Position numbers and translations under genes: made by a program. A model generated the notes under the pieces. That model saw only the letters and a list, made by a program, of their open reading frames with translations, did no database searches and was not told the origin of the DNA. From positions 62,001-126,000 of the forward strand of contig NZ_JAEUAK010000005.1 of the NCBI RefSeq assembly GCF_019511345.1: a stretch of DNA of 64,000 nucleotides, read 5' to 3'. This document shows, one piece after another, positions 1 through 9,703 of the stretch (within the stretch, counting starts at the first letter, position 1; every line of letters begins with the position of its first letter). The stretch is from Rhizobium mesosinicum. GTDB lineage: Bacteria > Pseudomonadota > Alphaproteobacteria > Rhizobiales > Rhizobiaceae.

Positions 1-2
1 GC

Positions 3-176
3 ATGCGCGCCGACCACATGACCGGTCTTTCCGACTATAAGATCCGCTTCAACGACAAGGAAACGCTCGACAAGGCCGTTGCCAAGCTCGATGAACTGGA
101 GATCAAGAGCGAAAAGCGCGACGGCGGCGTCTTCCTTAGGGATCCCTGGGGTATCGGGCTTACGTTGTCGGCCTGA
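3..176 (+). CDS. VOC (glyoxalase/bleomycin resistance) family protein, C-terminal part
   Basis: This is the 3' end of a gene that starts before the window; the open frame runs in from base 3 to a TGA at 174-176 (57 residues visible). The tail ends in DPWGIGLTLSA, which resembles the DPxGN/DPWG strand near the end of vicinal-oxygen-chelate domains, and the charged helix before it (DKAVAKLDELEIKSEKRDGG) fits the usual last helix and strand of such domains. A VOC protein of unknown substrate is the best reading; the metal ligands lie outside the window. A hairpin at 253-276 probably ends its transcript. Confidence 0.55.
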   Translation: MRADHMTGLSDYKIRFNDKETLDKAVAKLDELEIKSEKRDGGVFLRDPWGIGLTLSA

Positions 177-252
177 AGGAATCGGTGAAGCGACGCGAAT
201 CGCGATTGGAACGCGCGGGGCTGTGCTTTCGAAGCAAGACGTCCAGACGACG

Positions 253-283
253 AATGGCGCCGGTTCCGGCGCCATTTCTCATT
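253..283 (+). terminator. Rho-independent terminator between converging genes
   Basis: Arms AATGGCGCC and GGCGCCATT (the full match is 11 bases each side with only TT between, so the innermost pairs form the loop) are followed by TCTCATTT on the + strand. It lies between the VOC gene end (176) and the end of the minus-strand aldo/keto reductase (299). Confidence 0.6.
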
Positions 284-298
284 TGCATGCCTCAGACT

Positions 299-1372
<1,074 letters not shown>

Positions 1373-1467
1373 GGATGATCTCCTGTGTTGCAGACAGAAG
1401 ATGCGCGTTGCCGATACTGACAACAATGCTACATTATCAGCATGGCTTCTTTAGAAAATAGAACATA
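1373..1467. promoter_or_regulatory. Divergent promoter region between reductase and LysR gene
   Basis: These 95 bases separate the two start codons and must carry both promoters. Several AT-rich patches (for example CTACATTATCAGCATG) stand out from the GC-rich surroundings, but I cannot assign a certain LysR box. Confidence 0.4.
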
Positions 1468-2367
1468 ATGCGCGGCAGCGACTATGCGGAACTCAGGGCT
1501 TTTGCGGCAGTTGCCGAACAGGGAAATTTTGCCCGCGCGGCCGCGCGGCTCGGCATGTCGGCCTCCGCACTCAGCCAGACGATCCGCACACTCGAAGAAC
1601 GGATGGGCATCCGGCTGCTCAACCGCACGACCCGCAGCGTCGCGCCGAGCGAGGCTGGCCAGCGCCTGCTTACCCGGCTCTTGCCGGCCCTTGCCGATCT
1701 CGACCGGGCGGTAGCGGACGTTGCGGCGCTGCGCGATAAGCCAGCCGGTCTCCTGCGCATCAACGCGCCTCGGGTCGCGATCGTGCACAGGCTGGCGCCG
1801 TTGATCGCCCCCTTCCACGCGGCCTATCCCGATATCGCCATCGACATTATCGTGGATGACAGACTTTCCGACATCGTCGCCGGCCGTTTCGATGCTGGCA
1901 TCCGGCTGGGTGAGATGGTGGAAAAGGACATGGTAAGCGTGAAGCTCGGCGGCGAGATGCGGCTCGTCGTCATCGCCTCGCCCGACTACATCGCGCGCCA
2001 CGGCGTGCCGGAAACGCCACGCGACCTGCGCGACCACTCTTGCGTCGTCTCCCGCTGGCCGACGGATGGCAGCCTCTATCACTGGGAATTCGAGCGTGGG
2101 GACGAAAAGCTCGAAGTGGCCGTCACAGGGCCGCTCAGCACCACCGACAACGATCTGATGCTGCGGGCCGTGCTCGATGGCGTGGGGATCGGCTATCTCT
2201 TCGATTATCACGTGGCGGACCATCTCGTCTCCGGCCGGCTGGTCAGCATGCTGGACGACTGGACACCCCCCTTTCCCGGCTTCCACCTCTATTATCCCAG
2301 CCGGCGCCAGATGCCGCCGCCGCTGCGTGCCTTCGTGGATTTCATCGGGCGGCAGCGAGCCGCCTAG
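1468..2367 (+). CDS. LysR family transcriptional regulator
   Basis: 299 residues, normal for the family. The N-terminal winged helix-turn-helix occupies about residues 5-65 (FAAVAEQGNFARAAARLGMS then SQTIRTLEERMGIRLL), followed by a periplasmic-binding-protein-like effector domain. It most resembles the subgroup often linked to oxidoreductases (CrgA/DsdC-like). Because it is divergent from the aldo/keto reductase it probably regulates that gene and itself; the effector is unknown. Confidence 0.92.
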   Translation: MRGSDYAELRAFAAVAEQGNFARAAARLGMSASALSQTIRTLEERMGIRLLNRTTRSVAPSEAGQRLLTRLLPALADLDRAVADVAALRDKPAGLLRINAPRVAIVHRLAPLIAPFHAAYPDIAIDIIVDDRLSDIVAGRFDAGIRLGEMVEKDMVSVKLGGEMRLVVIASPDYIARHGVPETPRDLRDHSCVVSRWPTDGSLYHWEFERGDEKLEVAVTGPLSTTDNDLMLRAVLDGVGIGYLFDYHVADHLVSGRLVSMLDDWTPPFPGFHLYYPSRRQMPPPLRAFVDFIGRQRAA

Positions 2368-2449
2368 AGGCCTTTAACCTCCCGGGGAACCGGCGGCACC
2401 CCCTGCGCGTTGATTGGCGAGGCAATGGGGCTTCGGGGACATATCGCAC

Positions 2450-3616
2450 ATGGGCATCGCCAACGGCATCCGGAAACAGGCAAACAATATCCGCCTCGGC
2501 GAGCGCCATACCAGCGCATGGGCACGAACGTTTCAGGAAGCTGCCGAGGAGCTTCCACAGGCACCGATGCGGCGTGTCGAGAAGGACGGGCTCGATGTCA
2601 GCATGGCGTGGGCCATCATCGGCATTTTCGGTATCCTTGGATTAGCGGCGGTCTATCTGATGTCGCTGATCCTGATCCCGATCACGCTCGCCGTGGTCGT
2701 CGGCATGATCCTCGGTATGGCGGCGGAGAAGCTCTCGAAGATGGGCGTTCCGCGGCTCGCGAATGCGGTGATCCTCTCAACCAGCGTCGCGCTCGTCATC
2801 GCTCTGCTGATCAATTCGCTTGCCGGACCGCTGGCCACGCTTGCCAATGAAGCGCCTGACTTCATCGGGCACACCGCCCAGCGCATCATGCCCTATCTGG
2901 AGCGGATCGAATGGCTGCACATCACGCCCGCGACCTTCCAGAGCGGGCCGATGTCCATCGATGCGCTGCTGGAAAACACCGGCAACGTGCTGCATGTCGT
3001 GACGACGAACCTGACGCCGGCGCTGGTGCAGGGACTGATCTTCTTTGCAGCGCTGCTGCTCTTTCTGGCAAGCCGCGTGAGCCTGCGCAAGACGATCATC
3101 ATGACCTTTCGCACCCGTGCGCAGCGGCTTGCGGCCATCCGCGTCATCAACGCGGTAGAGCAGGCGCTCGGCTTCTATTTCGCCACTGCTTCGCTGATCT
3201 ATGTGGCGCTCGGCTTCATGATGACCGTTATCGCCTATGCGGGTGGGCTATCCATGCCCATCCTTTGGGGTTTCTTCGCCTTTCTTTCGAGTTTCATTCC
3301 CTATCTCGGCATAACGATGATGACCCTTGCGGTAGCGATCGCCGGCGTTATTACCCATGATGCCATCATTATCGGCCTTATGCCGGCTGCAGCCTTCTTC
3401 ACTGTCCACCTCGTGATGGAGAACCTGATCTTTCCCGCTGTCATGGGCAGGCGGCTGGAGATCAACCCATTCATCGTCTTCCTGGCGATCATCTTCTGGA
3501 CGTGGATGTGGGGGGCAGTCGGCGCGATGCTGGCACTACCGCTCTCGCTCATCGTCATGACCATCATCGAGGAGCTGGTAATCGAGGAAAGACCGCAGCC
3601 GCAATTGCCGAAGTAA
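2450..3616 (+). CDS. AI-2E transporter family (PerM-like) membrane protein
   Basis: 388 residues with hydrophobic segments near residues 50-95, 115-135, a soluble insert around 140-190 and a cluster of segments from about 195 to the end. The C-terminal signature FLSSFIPYLGITM contains the PxxG motif typical of the PerM/TqsA (UPF0118) family. Members move varied small molecules or ions, so the autoinducer-2 label should not be taken literally. The start at 2450 has GGGGA upstream; an in-frame ATG at 2414 would add 12 residues and cannot be excluded. Confidence 0.85.
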   Translation: MGIANGIRKQANNIRLGERHTSAWARTFQEAAEELPQAPMRRVEKDGLDVSMAWAIIGIFGILGLAAVYLMSLILIPITLAVVVGMILGMAAEKLSKMGVPRLANAVILSTSVALVIALLINSLAGPLATLANEAPDFIGHTAQRIMPYLERIEWLHITPATFQSGPMSIDALLENTGNVLHVVTTNLTPALVQGLIFFAALLLFLASRVSLRKTIIMTFRTRAQRLAAIRVINAVEQALGFYFATASLIYVALGFMMTVIAYAGGLSMPILWGFFAFLSSFIPYLGITMMTLAVAIAGVITHDAIIIGLMPAAAFFTVHLVMENLIFPAVMGRRLEINPFIVFLAIIFWTWMWGAVGAMLALPLSLIVMTIIEELVIEERPQPQLPK

Positions 3617-3720
3617 GGACAACGGCCGGGGACCGGAGACGAGTTGAGATAACCGCGCGGCATCCTTGTTTTCACCCGATTGCAAATGTGAAGCCGCTGC
3701 ACGCTGTTGCTGGAGTTACC
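3617..3720. other. Intergenic gap between converging genes
   Basis: Short space between the AI-2E permease and the polysaccharide deacetylase, which converge here. No clear hairpin, repeat or small ORF is visible. Confidence 0.4.
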
Positions 3721-4503
3721 CTATTCGGTCGTCTTGTCGTCACCCGTATCGGCAACATCCTGCAGCCGGACGAATTCCGTACCCTTGGCCTTGAGATCGA
3801 CAAGCGCCCTGGCGACGCCCGCACCGGCCGCGTGGGTCGGCTGGTTGATGTGGGAGATGACGACATCGCCGTCCTTGGCAGAGGAAATGCGCTTTTCGGT
3901 GATCGCAGCACCGAGCAGTGAACCGCCGTCGCCATTCACGGAATAGCCGGCGATACGGTAACCCATGGCGCGGATCTGGCCGATGGCCGAGAGGTCATAC
4001 TTGGCGGTCGAGCCACGGAACCAGCGGGGCGCCGGAATGCCCGACGCGACCATCGCGGCAGCACCGCCTTCCACTTCCTGCCTGACGGCATCGGGCGAGC
4101 CGGCAGCTGCGATGCCATAGACCAGCACCGGCTTGTCGACGGCCGGGATATGCTTCTCGCCGTGATTTTCCAGTTCGAAGAGATCGGGATTCTGTAGGAA
4201 GACGGCAACCGCCTTCGGATTGCGCTTCAGCCAGCGCGCCGTGACGAAAATCGTCGCGGGAATGCGCTCATTCACCAGCGTCGAGAGAATGCGCTCGTCG
4301 GCCTCGCCCATGCAGGCATCGAAGGTAAGCGCGATGCGGGCATGGCCCGTGACGTTCGAGCGGGCGATGTGCAGATGCGGTTCCACAAGCTTCGGACCGG
4401 CGGCCATGAGCGGAGGGGCGAGCACGGCAGGTGGAACTTCCGCAGCAAGCACCGAAGAGGCAGCAGCAAGCAGCAGTGCAGATCCAAGAAGAGGTCGGTT
4501 CAT
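3721..4503 (-). CDS. Secreted polysaccharide deacetylase family protein
   Basis: 260 residues. An N-terminal signal peptide (hydrophobic stretch LLGSALLLAAASSVLAA) indicates export. The carbohydrate esterase 4 core is visible: LTFDACMG corresponds to the TFDDG motif with the first catalytic Asp, and ENHGEKH carries the two metal-binding histidines. A proline-rich linker precedes the domain. The likely reaction is removal of N-acetyl groups from an envelope or extracellular glycan. The second Asp of the classic motif is replaced by Ala (FDAC), as in some atypical family members, so activity is not certain. Confidence 0.82.
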   Translation of the reverse strand: MNRPLLGSALLLAAASSVLAAEVPPAVLAPPLMAAGPKLVEPHLHIARSNVTGHARIALTFDACMGEADERILSTLVNERIPATIFVTARWLKRNPKAVAVFLQNPDLFELENHGEKHIPAVDKPVLVYGIAAAGSPDAVRQEVEGGAAAMVASGIPAPRWFRGSTAKYDLSAIGQIRAMGYRIAGYSVNGDGGSLLGAAITEKRISSAKDGDVVISHINQPTHAAGAGVARALVDLKAKGTEFVRLQDVADTGDDKTTE

Positions 4504-4662
4504 GAAGAATCAGATCGGTTGATGTTTTAGCTGATGTTAAAGCAAAGACATGAGCCGATCTATGTGGCCTGATGCCGCCCGGCAAGGACGGCTCATGTCT
4601 CAATCTGCCCGCATCGCTATGCCTGGCACGGGAATGCGAAAGAGCGGGAAAAGATCGAGGGC

Positions 4663-5055
4663 TCAATCGTAGAGGTAATATTTGGTCCACTTATCCTTCG
4701 GTACCTTGTCACCGATCTTGTACTTCAGGTCGCGTACATTGATGTGCTGCGGACCGGTGATGCAGGTATAGGACAGGTGGTACCAGTCGCCCTTGCTGCG
4801 GAAGACGGCGCCGGGCGCTTCGAGGCGATCGTCACTCGGGATCGGGTCCTTGAACGTATAGGCGATGACCTTGTCCGGCCGGAAGCCGGTGCCGTCCTTG
4901 TTGATGCGGCTCATGGCTTCGGCATCGCAGCTTTGCTCGAGGCGGGTGGCAGGATCCAGCTTTTCGAGCTGCTTCTTGATGGCGGGGTCGACCGCAAGGG
5001 CAGACGAGGCGGCAAGGCTTGCGAGCGACATAAACAGGACCAGACGTTTCGGCAT
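4663..5055 (-). CDS. DUF930 family secreted protein
   Basis: 130 residues with a signal peptide (LFMSLASLAASSALA) and a short mature domain of the DUF930 kind known mainly from Rhizobiales: KLDPATRLEQSCDAEAM near residue 40 and a YTFKDPIP strand. Two cysteines (CDAEA and YTCITG) could form a disulfide. Function is unknown. It lies downstream of no obvious partner; about 160 bases separate it from the deacetylase start. Confidence 0.8.
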   Translation of the reverse strand: MPKRLVLFMSLASLAASSALAVDPAIKKQLEKLDPATRLEQSCDAEAMSRINKDGTGFRPDKVIAYTFKDPIPSDDRLEAPGAVFRSKGDWYHLSYTCITGPQHINVRDLKYKIGDKVPKDKWTKYYLYD

Positions 5056-5278
5056 GATGGAGAAACCTTACTGTTATCTATTCGCGCCGCCGGCTGCCTG
5101 CCGGGGCCTGATGCGAGTGCAATTTTCGCGCGGGGCCAGCGGACATTCTCAAACAATGTGGTGACATCAAGGCGACGCGCCGGCCATCTGTCCCAAGAGG
5201 GTTCACCGGCCGACGCTTGATCATAACCTGCAGCACCTCTATCTCTTGCCCACCGATACCGCCCTTACGGAGCTTTCC

Positions 5279-7387
5279 TTGACCCCTTTCAAGAACCTGC
5301 CTACCCCGCCCGCCGCTGAAAAAAGACCCGTCTCCGACACGCGCCACGGCATCACGCGGACCGACGACTACGCCTGGCTGCGGGCCGACAACTGGCAAGC
5401 GATGTTCAAGGATCCTTCTATCCTCGATCCTGACATCCGCGCCCATCTGGAAGCCGAAAACGGCTACATGAATGCGGCCATGGAAGACACCAAGCCGCTG
5501 CAGAAGACGTTGTTTGCGGAGATGCGCGGCCGCATCAAGGAAGATGACAGTTCCGTACCGGTCAAGGATGGCGCCTATGCCTACGGCACCTCCTTCGTCA
5601 CCGGCGGCGAGCAGCCCCGCTATTTCCGCATCCCGCGCGACGGCAGCGTGAGGGACGAGACGATCCGCACCATCCTGCTCGATGGCGACAAGGAGGCTGC
5701 GGGCAAGGCCTATTTCCGCCTCGCCGGCCTTGACCATTGCACCGACCACAGCCGCGGCATCTGGGGCTATGACGACAAGGGTTCCGAGTTCTTCACGCTG
5801 AGGGTTCGCGACCTCTCGACGGGGGCGGATCTGCCCGATCTCATCGAGAATACGGGCGGCGGCGGGGTCTGGGCGCCTGACGGCAAGAGCTTCTTCTATT
5901 CGGCGCTCGATGAGAACCACCGTCCGTCGAAAGTGTTCCACCATATTCTCGGCACGCCGCAGAGCGAGGACCGCCTTGTCTACGAGGAAGCGGATGCCGG
6001 CTTCTTCATGGGCGTCGGCGGTTCGCTGCTCGATGATTTCATTTACATCGACATCCACGACCACGAAACGAGCGAATATCGCCTGCTTTCGACCAAAGAT
6101 CTGACAGCCGAGCCGACGCTGGTGGCCGCGCGCCAGGAAGGCATCGAATATTCGCTGACGGAAGGCGGCGATGTCTTCTACATCCTCACCAACGATAGTG
6201 GCGCCAAGGATTTCAAGATCATGGAAGCGCCGGTTGACAAGCCGGGCAAGGAGAACTGGCGCGAAGTGGTGCCGCACAAGCCGGGCACGCTCATCATCAG
6301 CCACATGGCCTATGCACGCCATCTGCTGTGGCTGGAGCGCAAGGACGGCCTGCCGCAGATCATGATCCGCGACCGCCGCACCGGCGAAGAGCATGCGATC
6401 GCCTTCGATGAGGAGGCCTATTCGCTCGGCCTTTCGGGCGCCGCCGAATATGACACCGACGTCATCCGCTTCTCCTATTCGTCGATGACGACGCCCTCGC
6501 AGCTTTACGATTACAATATGGTCACCCGCGAGCGCACGCTCCTGAAGACGCAGGAAGTCCCATCGGGCCACAATCCCGACGATTATGTCACCCGCCGCGT
6601 CTTCGCGCCGGCATGGGACGGCGAAAAGGTGCCGGTGACGTTGCTTTACCGCAAGGACACGCCGCTCGACGGTTCCGCACCCTGCCTGCTCTACGGCTAT
6701 GGCGCCTATGGCATCACTATTCCGGCCGGCTTCAATACCAACTGCCTGTCGCTTGCCGATCGCGGCTTCGTCTATGCCATTGCCCACATCCGCGGCGGCA
6801 AGGACAAGGGCTTCGCCTGGTACGAAGACGGCAAGATGGACAAGAAGACCAACACGTTCAAGGACTTCATCGCCGCCGCTGACTATCTGAATCAGGAGAA
6901 GTTCACGTCCTACGCGAACATCATCGCCGAGGGCGGATCGGCCGGCGGCATGCTGATGGGTGCGGTCGCCAACATGGCGCCGGAGAAATTCGCCGGCTTG
7001 ATCGCCGCCGTGCCCTTCGTCGACGTCTTGAACACGATGCTCGACGACACGCTGCCGCTCACCCCGCCGGAATGGCCGGAATGGGGCAACCCGATCGAAA
7101 GCAAGGAAGAATACGAGCAGATCGCCGCCTATTCGCCCTATGACAATGTCGGCGCCAAGTCCTATCCGCCGATCCTGGCGCTCGGTGGCCTGACCGACCC
7201 GCGCGTCACCTATTGGGAGCCGGCCAAATGGGTCGCCAAGCTGCGCGATAAGACAACCGGGCCCGCACCCATCCTGCTCAAGACCAATATGGATGCCGGC
7301 CACGGTGGCGCCTCGGGCCGCTTCCAGCGATTGGAAGAGATCGCATTCGAATATGCGTTTGCGGTCAAGGTAGCGGGCAAGATGTGA
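5279..7387 (+). CDS. ptrB: S9 family oligopeptidase (protease II / oligopeptidase B type)
   Basis: About 702 residues, matching oligopeptidase B. An N-terminal beta-propeller gates a C-terminal alpha/beta-hydrolase domain. The triad can be read directly: Ser554 in GGSAGGML, Asp640 in GLTDPRV and His675 in DAGHGG. The enzyme cleaves short peptides, typically after basic residues, in the cytoplasm or periplasm. The TTG start at 5279 has GGAG upstream; an in-frame TTG at 5246 would add 11 residues. A 741-codon open frame on the opposite strand is only a shadow of this gene. Confidence 0.9.
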   Translation: MTPFKNLPTPPAAEKRPVSDTRHGITRTDDYAWLRADNWQAMFKDPSILDPDIRAHLEAENGYMNAAMEDTKPLQKTLFAEMRGRIKEDDSSVPVKDGAYAYGTSFVTGGEQPRYFRIPRDGSVRDETIRTILLDGDKEAAGKAYFRLAGLDHCTDHSRGIWGYDDKGSEFFTLRVRDLSTGADLPDLIENTGGGGVWAPDGKSFFYSALDENHRPSKVFHHILGTPQSEDRLVYEEADAGFFMGVGGSLLDDFIYIDIHDHETSEYRLLSTKDLTAEPTLVAARQEGIEYSLTEGGDVFYILTNDSGAKDFKIMEAPVDKPGKENWREVVPHKPGTLIISHMAYARHLLWLERKDGLPQIMIRDRRTGEEHAIAFDEEAYSLGLSGAAEYDTDVIRFSYSSMTTPSQLYDYNMVTRERTLLKTQEVPSGHNPDDYVTRRVFAPAWDGEKVPVTLLYRKDTPLDGSAPCLLYGYGAYGITIPAGFNTNCLSLADRGFVYAIAHIRGGKDKGFAWYEDGKMDKKTNTFKDFIAAADYLNQEKFTSYANIIAEGGSAGGMLMGAVANMAPEKFAGLIAAVPFVDVLNTMLDDTLPLTPPEWPEWGNPIESKEEYEQIAAYSPYDNVGAKSYPPILALGGLTDPRVTYWEPAKWVAKLRDKTTGPAPILLKTNMDAGHGGASGRFQRLEEIAFEYAFAVKVAGKM

Positions 7388-7438
7388 GGAGTAGATGTGG
7401 CGTGTTCTCTACACGCCACTCATTCAAGGGAGGGAGAA

Positions 7439-7966
7439 ATGGCAGTCTATGTTGCGCTGCTGAGAGCCGTGAATGTCGGCGGCACAGGCTCCCTGCCGAT
7501 GGCGGAGCTGAAGGCGATCTGCGAGGGGCTCGGCTTTGCCGATGTGAAGACCTATATCCAGAGCGGTAACGTGCTCTTTCACTCCGACGAGGCCGAAAAG
7601 GCGGTCGAGGAAAAGCTCGACGCGGCCCTCGGGAAGACGTTGGGCAAGCGGCCCGGCGTGATGGTGCGCAGCCGCAGGGAGCTCGACGCTATTATCGCCG
7701 ATGCGCCCTTTCCCGAGGCCAAACCCAATTTTCTGCTGGTCTACTTCCTGCCGCAAGCGGCACCGAAGGATGCGCTGGACAAGATGGTCGCGCCCGATGG
7801 CGAGGAAGCGAAGCTCGCCGGGCGCGAAATTTATGTGCATTATCCCATCGGCTCCGGCCGCTCGAAGCTGAAGCTGCCGGCGCTGAAGGCGGGAACCTCC
7901 CGCAATCTCAACACCGTACGCAAGCTCGCCGGCATGGCGGCCGAGATGGAAGACGGCAAGCCTTAA
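7439..7966 (+). CDS. DUF1697 family protein
   Basis: 175 residues. The start VALLRAVNVGGTGSLPM and the KTYIQSGNVLFHS strand are the DUF1697 hallmark (YbdK-independent, cytoplasmic, alpha/beta). GGGAG precedes the chosen ATG. Only about 50 bases separate it from the peptidase, so it may be cotranscribed. Function of the family is unknown. Confidence 0.87.
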   Translation: MAVYVALLRAVNVGGTGSLPMAELKAICEGLGFADVKTYIQSGNVLFHSDEAEKAVEEKLDAALGKTLGKRPGVMVRSRRELDAIIADAPFPEAKPNFLLVYFLPQAAPKDALDKMVAPDGEEAKLAGREIYVHYPIGSGRSKLKLPALKAGTSRNLNTVRKLAGMAAEMEDGKP

Positions 7967-8017
7967 AGCTGGCGTCGGCTCAACGAGCGGCGGCTCGATG
8001 ACTGCAGGAGAGCATCC

Positions 8018-9445
8018 CTACTTGGCCTTGTAGCCGCTGATCTCTGCGCCTGCCGTCGGCGAGAAGCGCAGGTTCCAGATGGTGGCGCTGATCGAAATGA
8101 GTGCGACAACGACGAAGGCGGTGGAAAAATCGCCAAGCTCGGGCGTTTCGACGCCGTTGAAGGCCATCGAGGCATGCAGCGCCAGCGCGCCGATGCAGAT
8201 ACCGAGCGAGAGCATCAGCTGCTGGAAGGTGGTGTAGAAGCTCGTCGCCGAGCTCATGCGTTCCTGGCCGATCTCGTCATAGGCGATGGTATTGTAAGCC
8301 GTGAACTGGAACGACATGAAAAAGGCGCTGAGCACCAATGCGATGAAGATCAGCGGCATCGGCCAATCCGGCCGGAAGGCGGCGCAGAGGCCGTAGCCGA
8401 TGGTGCCGAGAATACCATTGATAATCAGGCTCCTGCGGAAGCCGACACGGCGGAAGACGGCTTTGGCCAGAGGCTTCATGAACAGCGCGCCGAGCGCCGT
8501 GGAAATGACGATCTGACCCGCGGCGGCAGCCGACAGGCCGAAGCCGATCTGGAAGAGCAGCGGCAGCAGGAAGGGCTGCGCGCCCTGCGTGATGCGGGTC
8601 AGCGAACCGGCAATGACCGAAATGCCGAAGCTCGGCACTTTCATCAGTGAGAAATCCATGATCGGGGCCGGATGCTTGCGGGCATGGCGCAGATAAGCGA
8701 TGCCGAAGAGCAGACCGATCGCGATGAGGAAGATCGAAAGCGAGACCTGCCCTTCATGGCTCGACAGTTCGAAGCCGAAGAGGAGGGAGCCGAGCGAGAT
8801 GCCCGACAGGATGAAGCCGATCGTATCGAAAGGACCAGCGGCCTTGCCCTTCACTTCGTCGATATAGATCGAGACGAAGATCATGCCGATGATGCCGATC
8901 GGCACGTTGATGTAGAAAATCCAGCGCCAGTCGAGGTAGGTGACGATGAAGCCGCCGAGTGGCGGGCCAACGATCGGGCCGATCAGCGCCGGTACCAAAA
9001 GCCAGGACATGGCGCTCACCATATCTTTGCGATCGACGCTGCGCATCAGCACGAGACGGCCGACAGGCATCATCATGGCGCCGCCGATGCCCTGCAGAAG
9101 GCGCGCAAGCACCAGGAACGGCAAGCTCGGCGCGAAGGCGCAGAGGATGGAGCCGACCACGAAAACGGCGATCGCCGAACGGAAGACGGTGCGCGAGCCG
9201 AAACTATCCGCCACGCGGCCACTGGCGGGGATGAAGATCGCCAGGCTGAGCAGGTAGGAGGTCAGCGCAATCGACATGGCCGGGGCGTCCACACCGAAAT
9301 CGCGCGCCATCGTCGGCAGCGCGGTCGCCAGCACCGTTGCGTCGACATTTTCCATGAGCATGGCGCTCGCGACAATCATCGCGATCACCCGGAAATTGGG
9401 TGCTGCACGCCGAGCCAACGGCGCATGATAAATCTGATCCGACAT
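8018..9445 (-). CDS. MFS multidrug efflux transporter, DHA2 (14-TM) family
   Basis: 475 residues with about 14 hydrophobic segments. The loop 2-3 motif GRVADSFGSR and the antiporter motif C region (LVPALIGPIVGPPLGG) mark a drug:H+ antiporter. It starts ATENVDATVLATALP, the usual DHA2 first helix with an Asp. Substrate is unknown. It converges with the DUF1697 gene and is divergent from SelO across about 260 bases. Confidence 0.9.
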   Translation of the reverse strand: MSDQIYHAPLARRAAPNFRVIAMIVASAMLMENVDATVLATALPTMARDFGVDAPAMSIALTSYLLSLAIFIPASGRVADSFGSRTVFRSAIAVFVVGSILCAFAPSLPFLVLARLLQGIGGAMMMPVGRLVLMRSVDRKDMVSAMSWLLVPALIGPIVGPPLGGFIVTYLDWRWIFYINVPIGIIGMIFVSIYIDEVKGKAAGPFDTIGFILSGISLGSLLFGFELSSHEGQVSLSIFLIAIGLLFGIAYLRHARKHPAPIMDFSLMKVPSFGISVIAGSLTRITQGAQPFLLPLLFQIGFGLSAAAAGQIVISTALGALFMKPLAKAVFRRVGFRRSLIINGILGTIGYGLCAAFRPDWPMPLIFIALVLSAFFMSFQFTAYNTIAYDEIGQERMSSATSFYTTFQQLMLSLGICIGALALHASMAFNGVETPELGDFSTAFVVVALISISATIWNLRFSPTAGAEISGYKAK

Positions 9446-9703
9446 CGTCAGGGATCACTCGCAGTGGCGCAGCGGAGCACACGGGGCGACAGGGCCGCGG
9501 GGGATGACATGGCAAAAATGCCAAGGGGAGATGGTTTGCTATACGCCTGCAATCATGGCGACGCTATTTCTTTTACGGCAAATCTGCTTTGACGAAAGGG
9601 AAAGGCAGATCACTATTCCTTGCACTTTTTGTCTTTCGTGAAGGGAACGGTTTGGAGCCGAGATCGGCTTGCGCAATTGCACCTGCGGCCCTACCTATTG
9701 GCC
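9446..9703. promoter_or_regulatory. Divergent promoter region between efflux pump and SelO
   Basis: About 258 bases with no convincing gene. It includes an inverted pair ACGAAAG (9592-9598) and CTTTCGT (9633-9639) on the SelO side. Both promoters must lie here; neither is certain. Confidence 0.35.

Noticed and set aside
5078..7303. 741-codon open frame opposite the S9 peptidase
   Set aside because: It lies wholly antisense to a clear S9 peptidase with all catalytic residues, has typical high-GC shadow composition and no recognisable domain.
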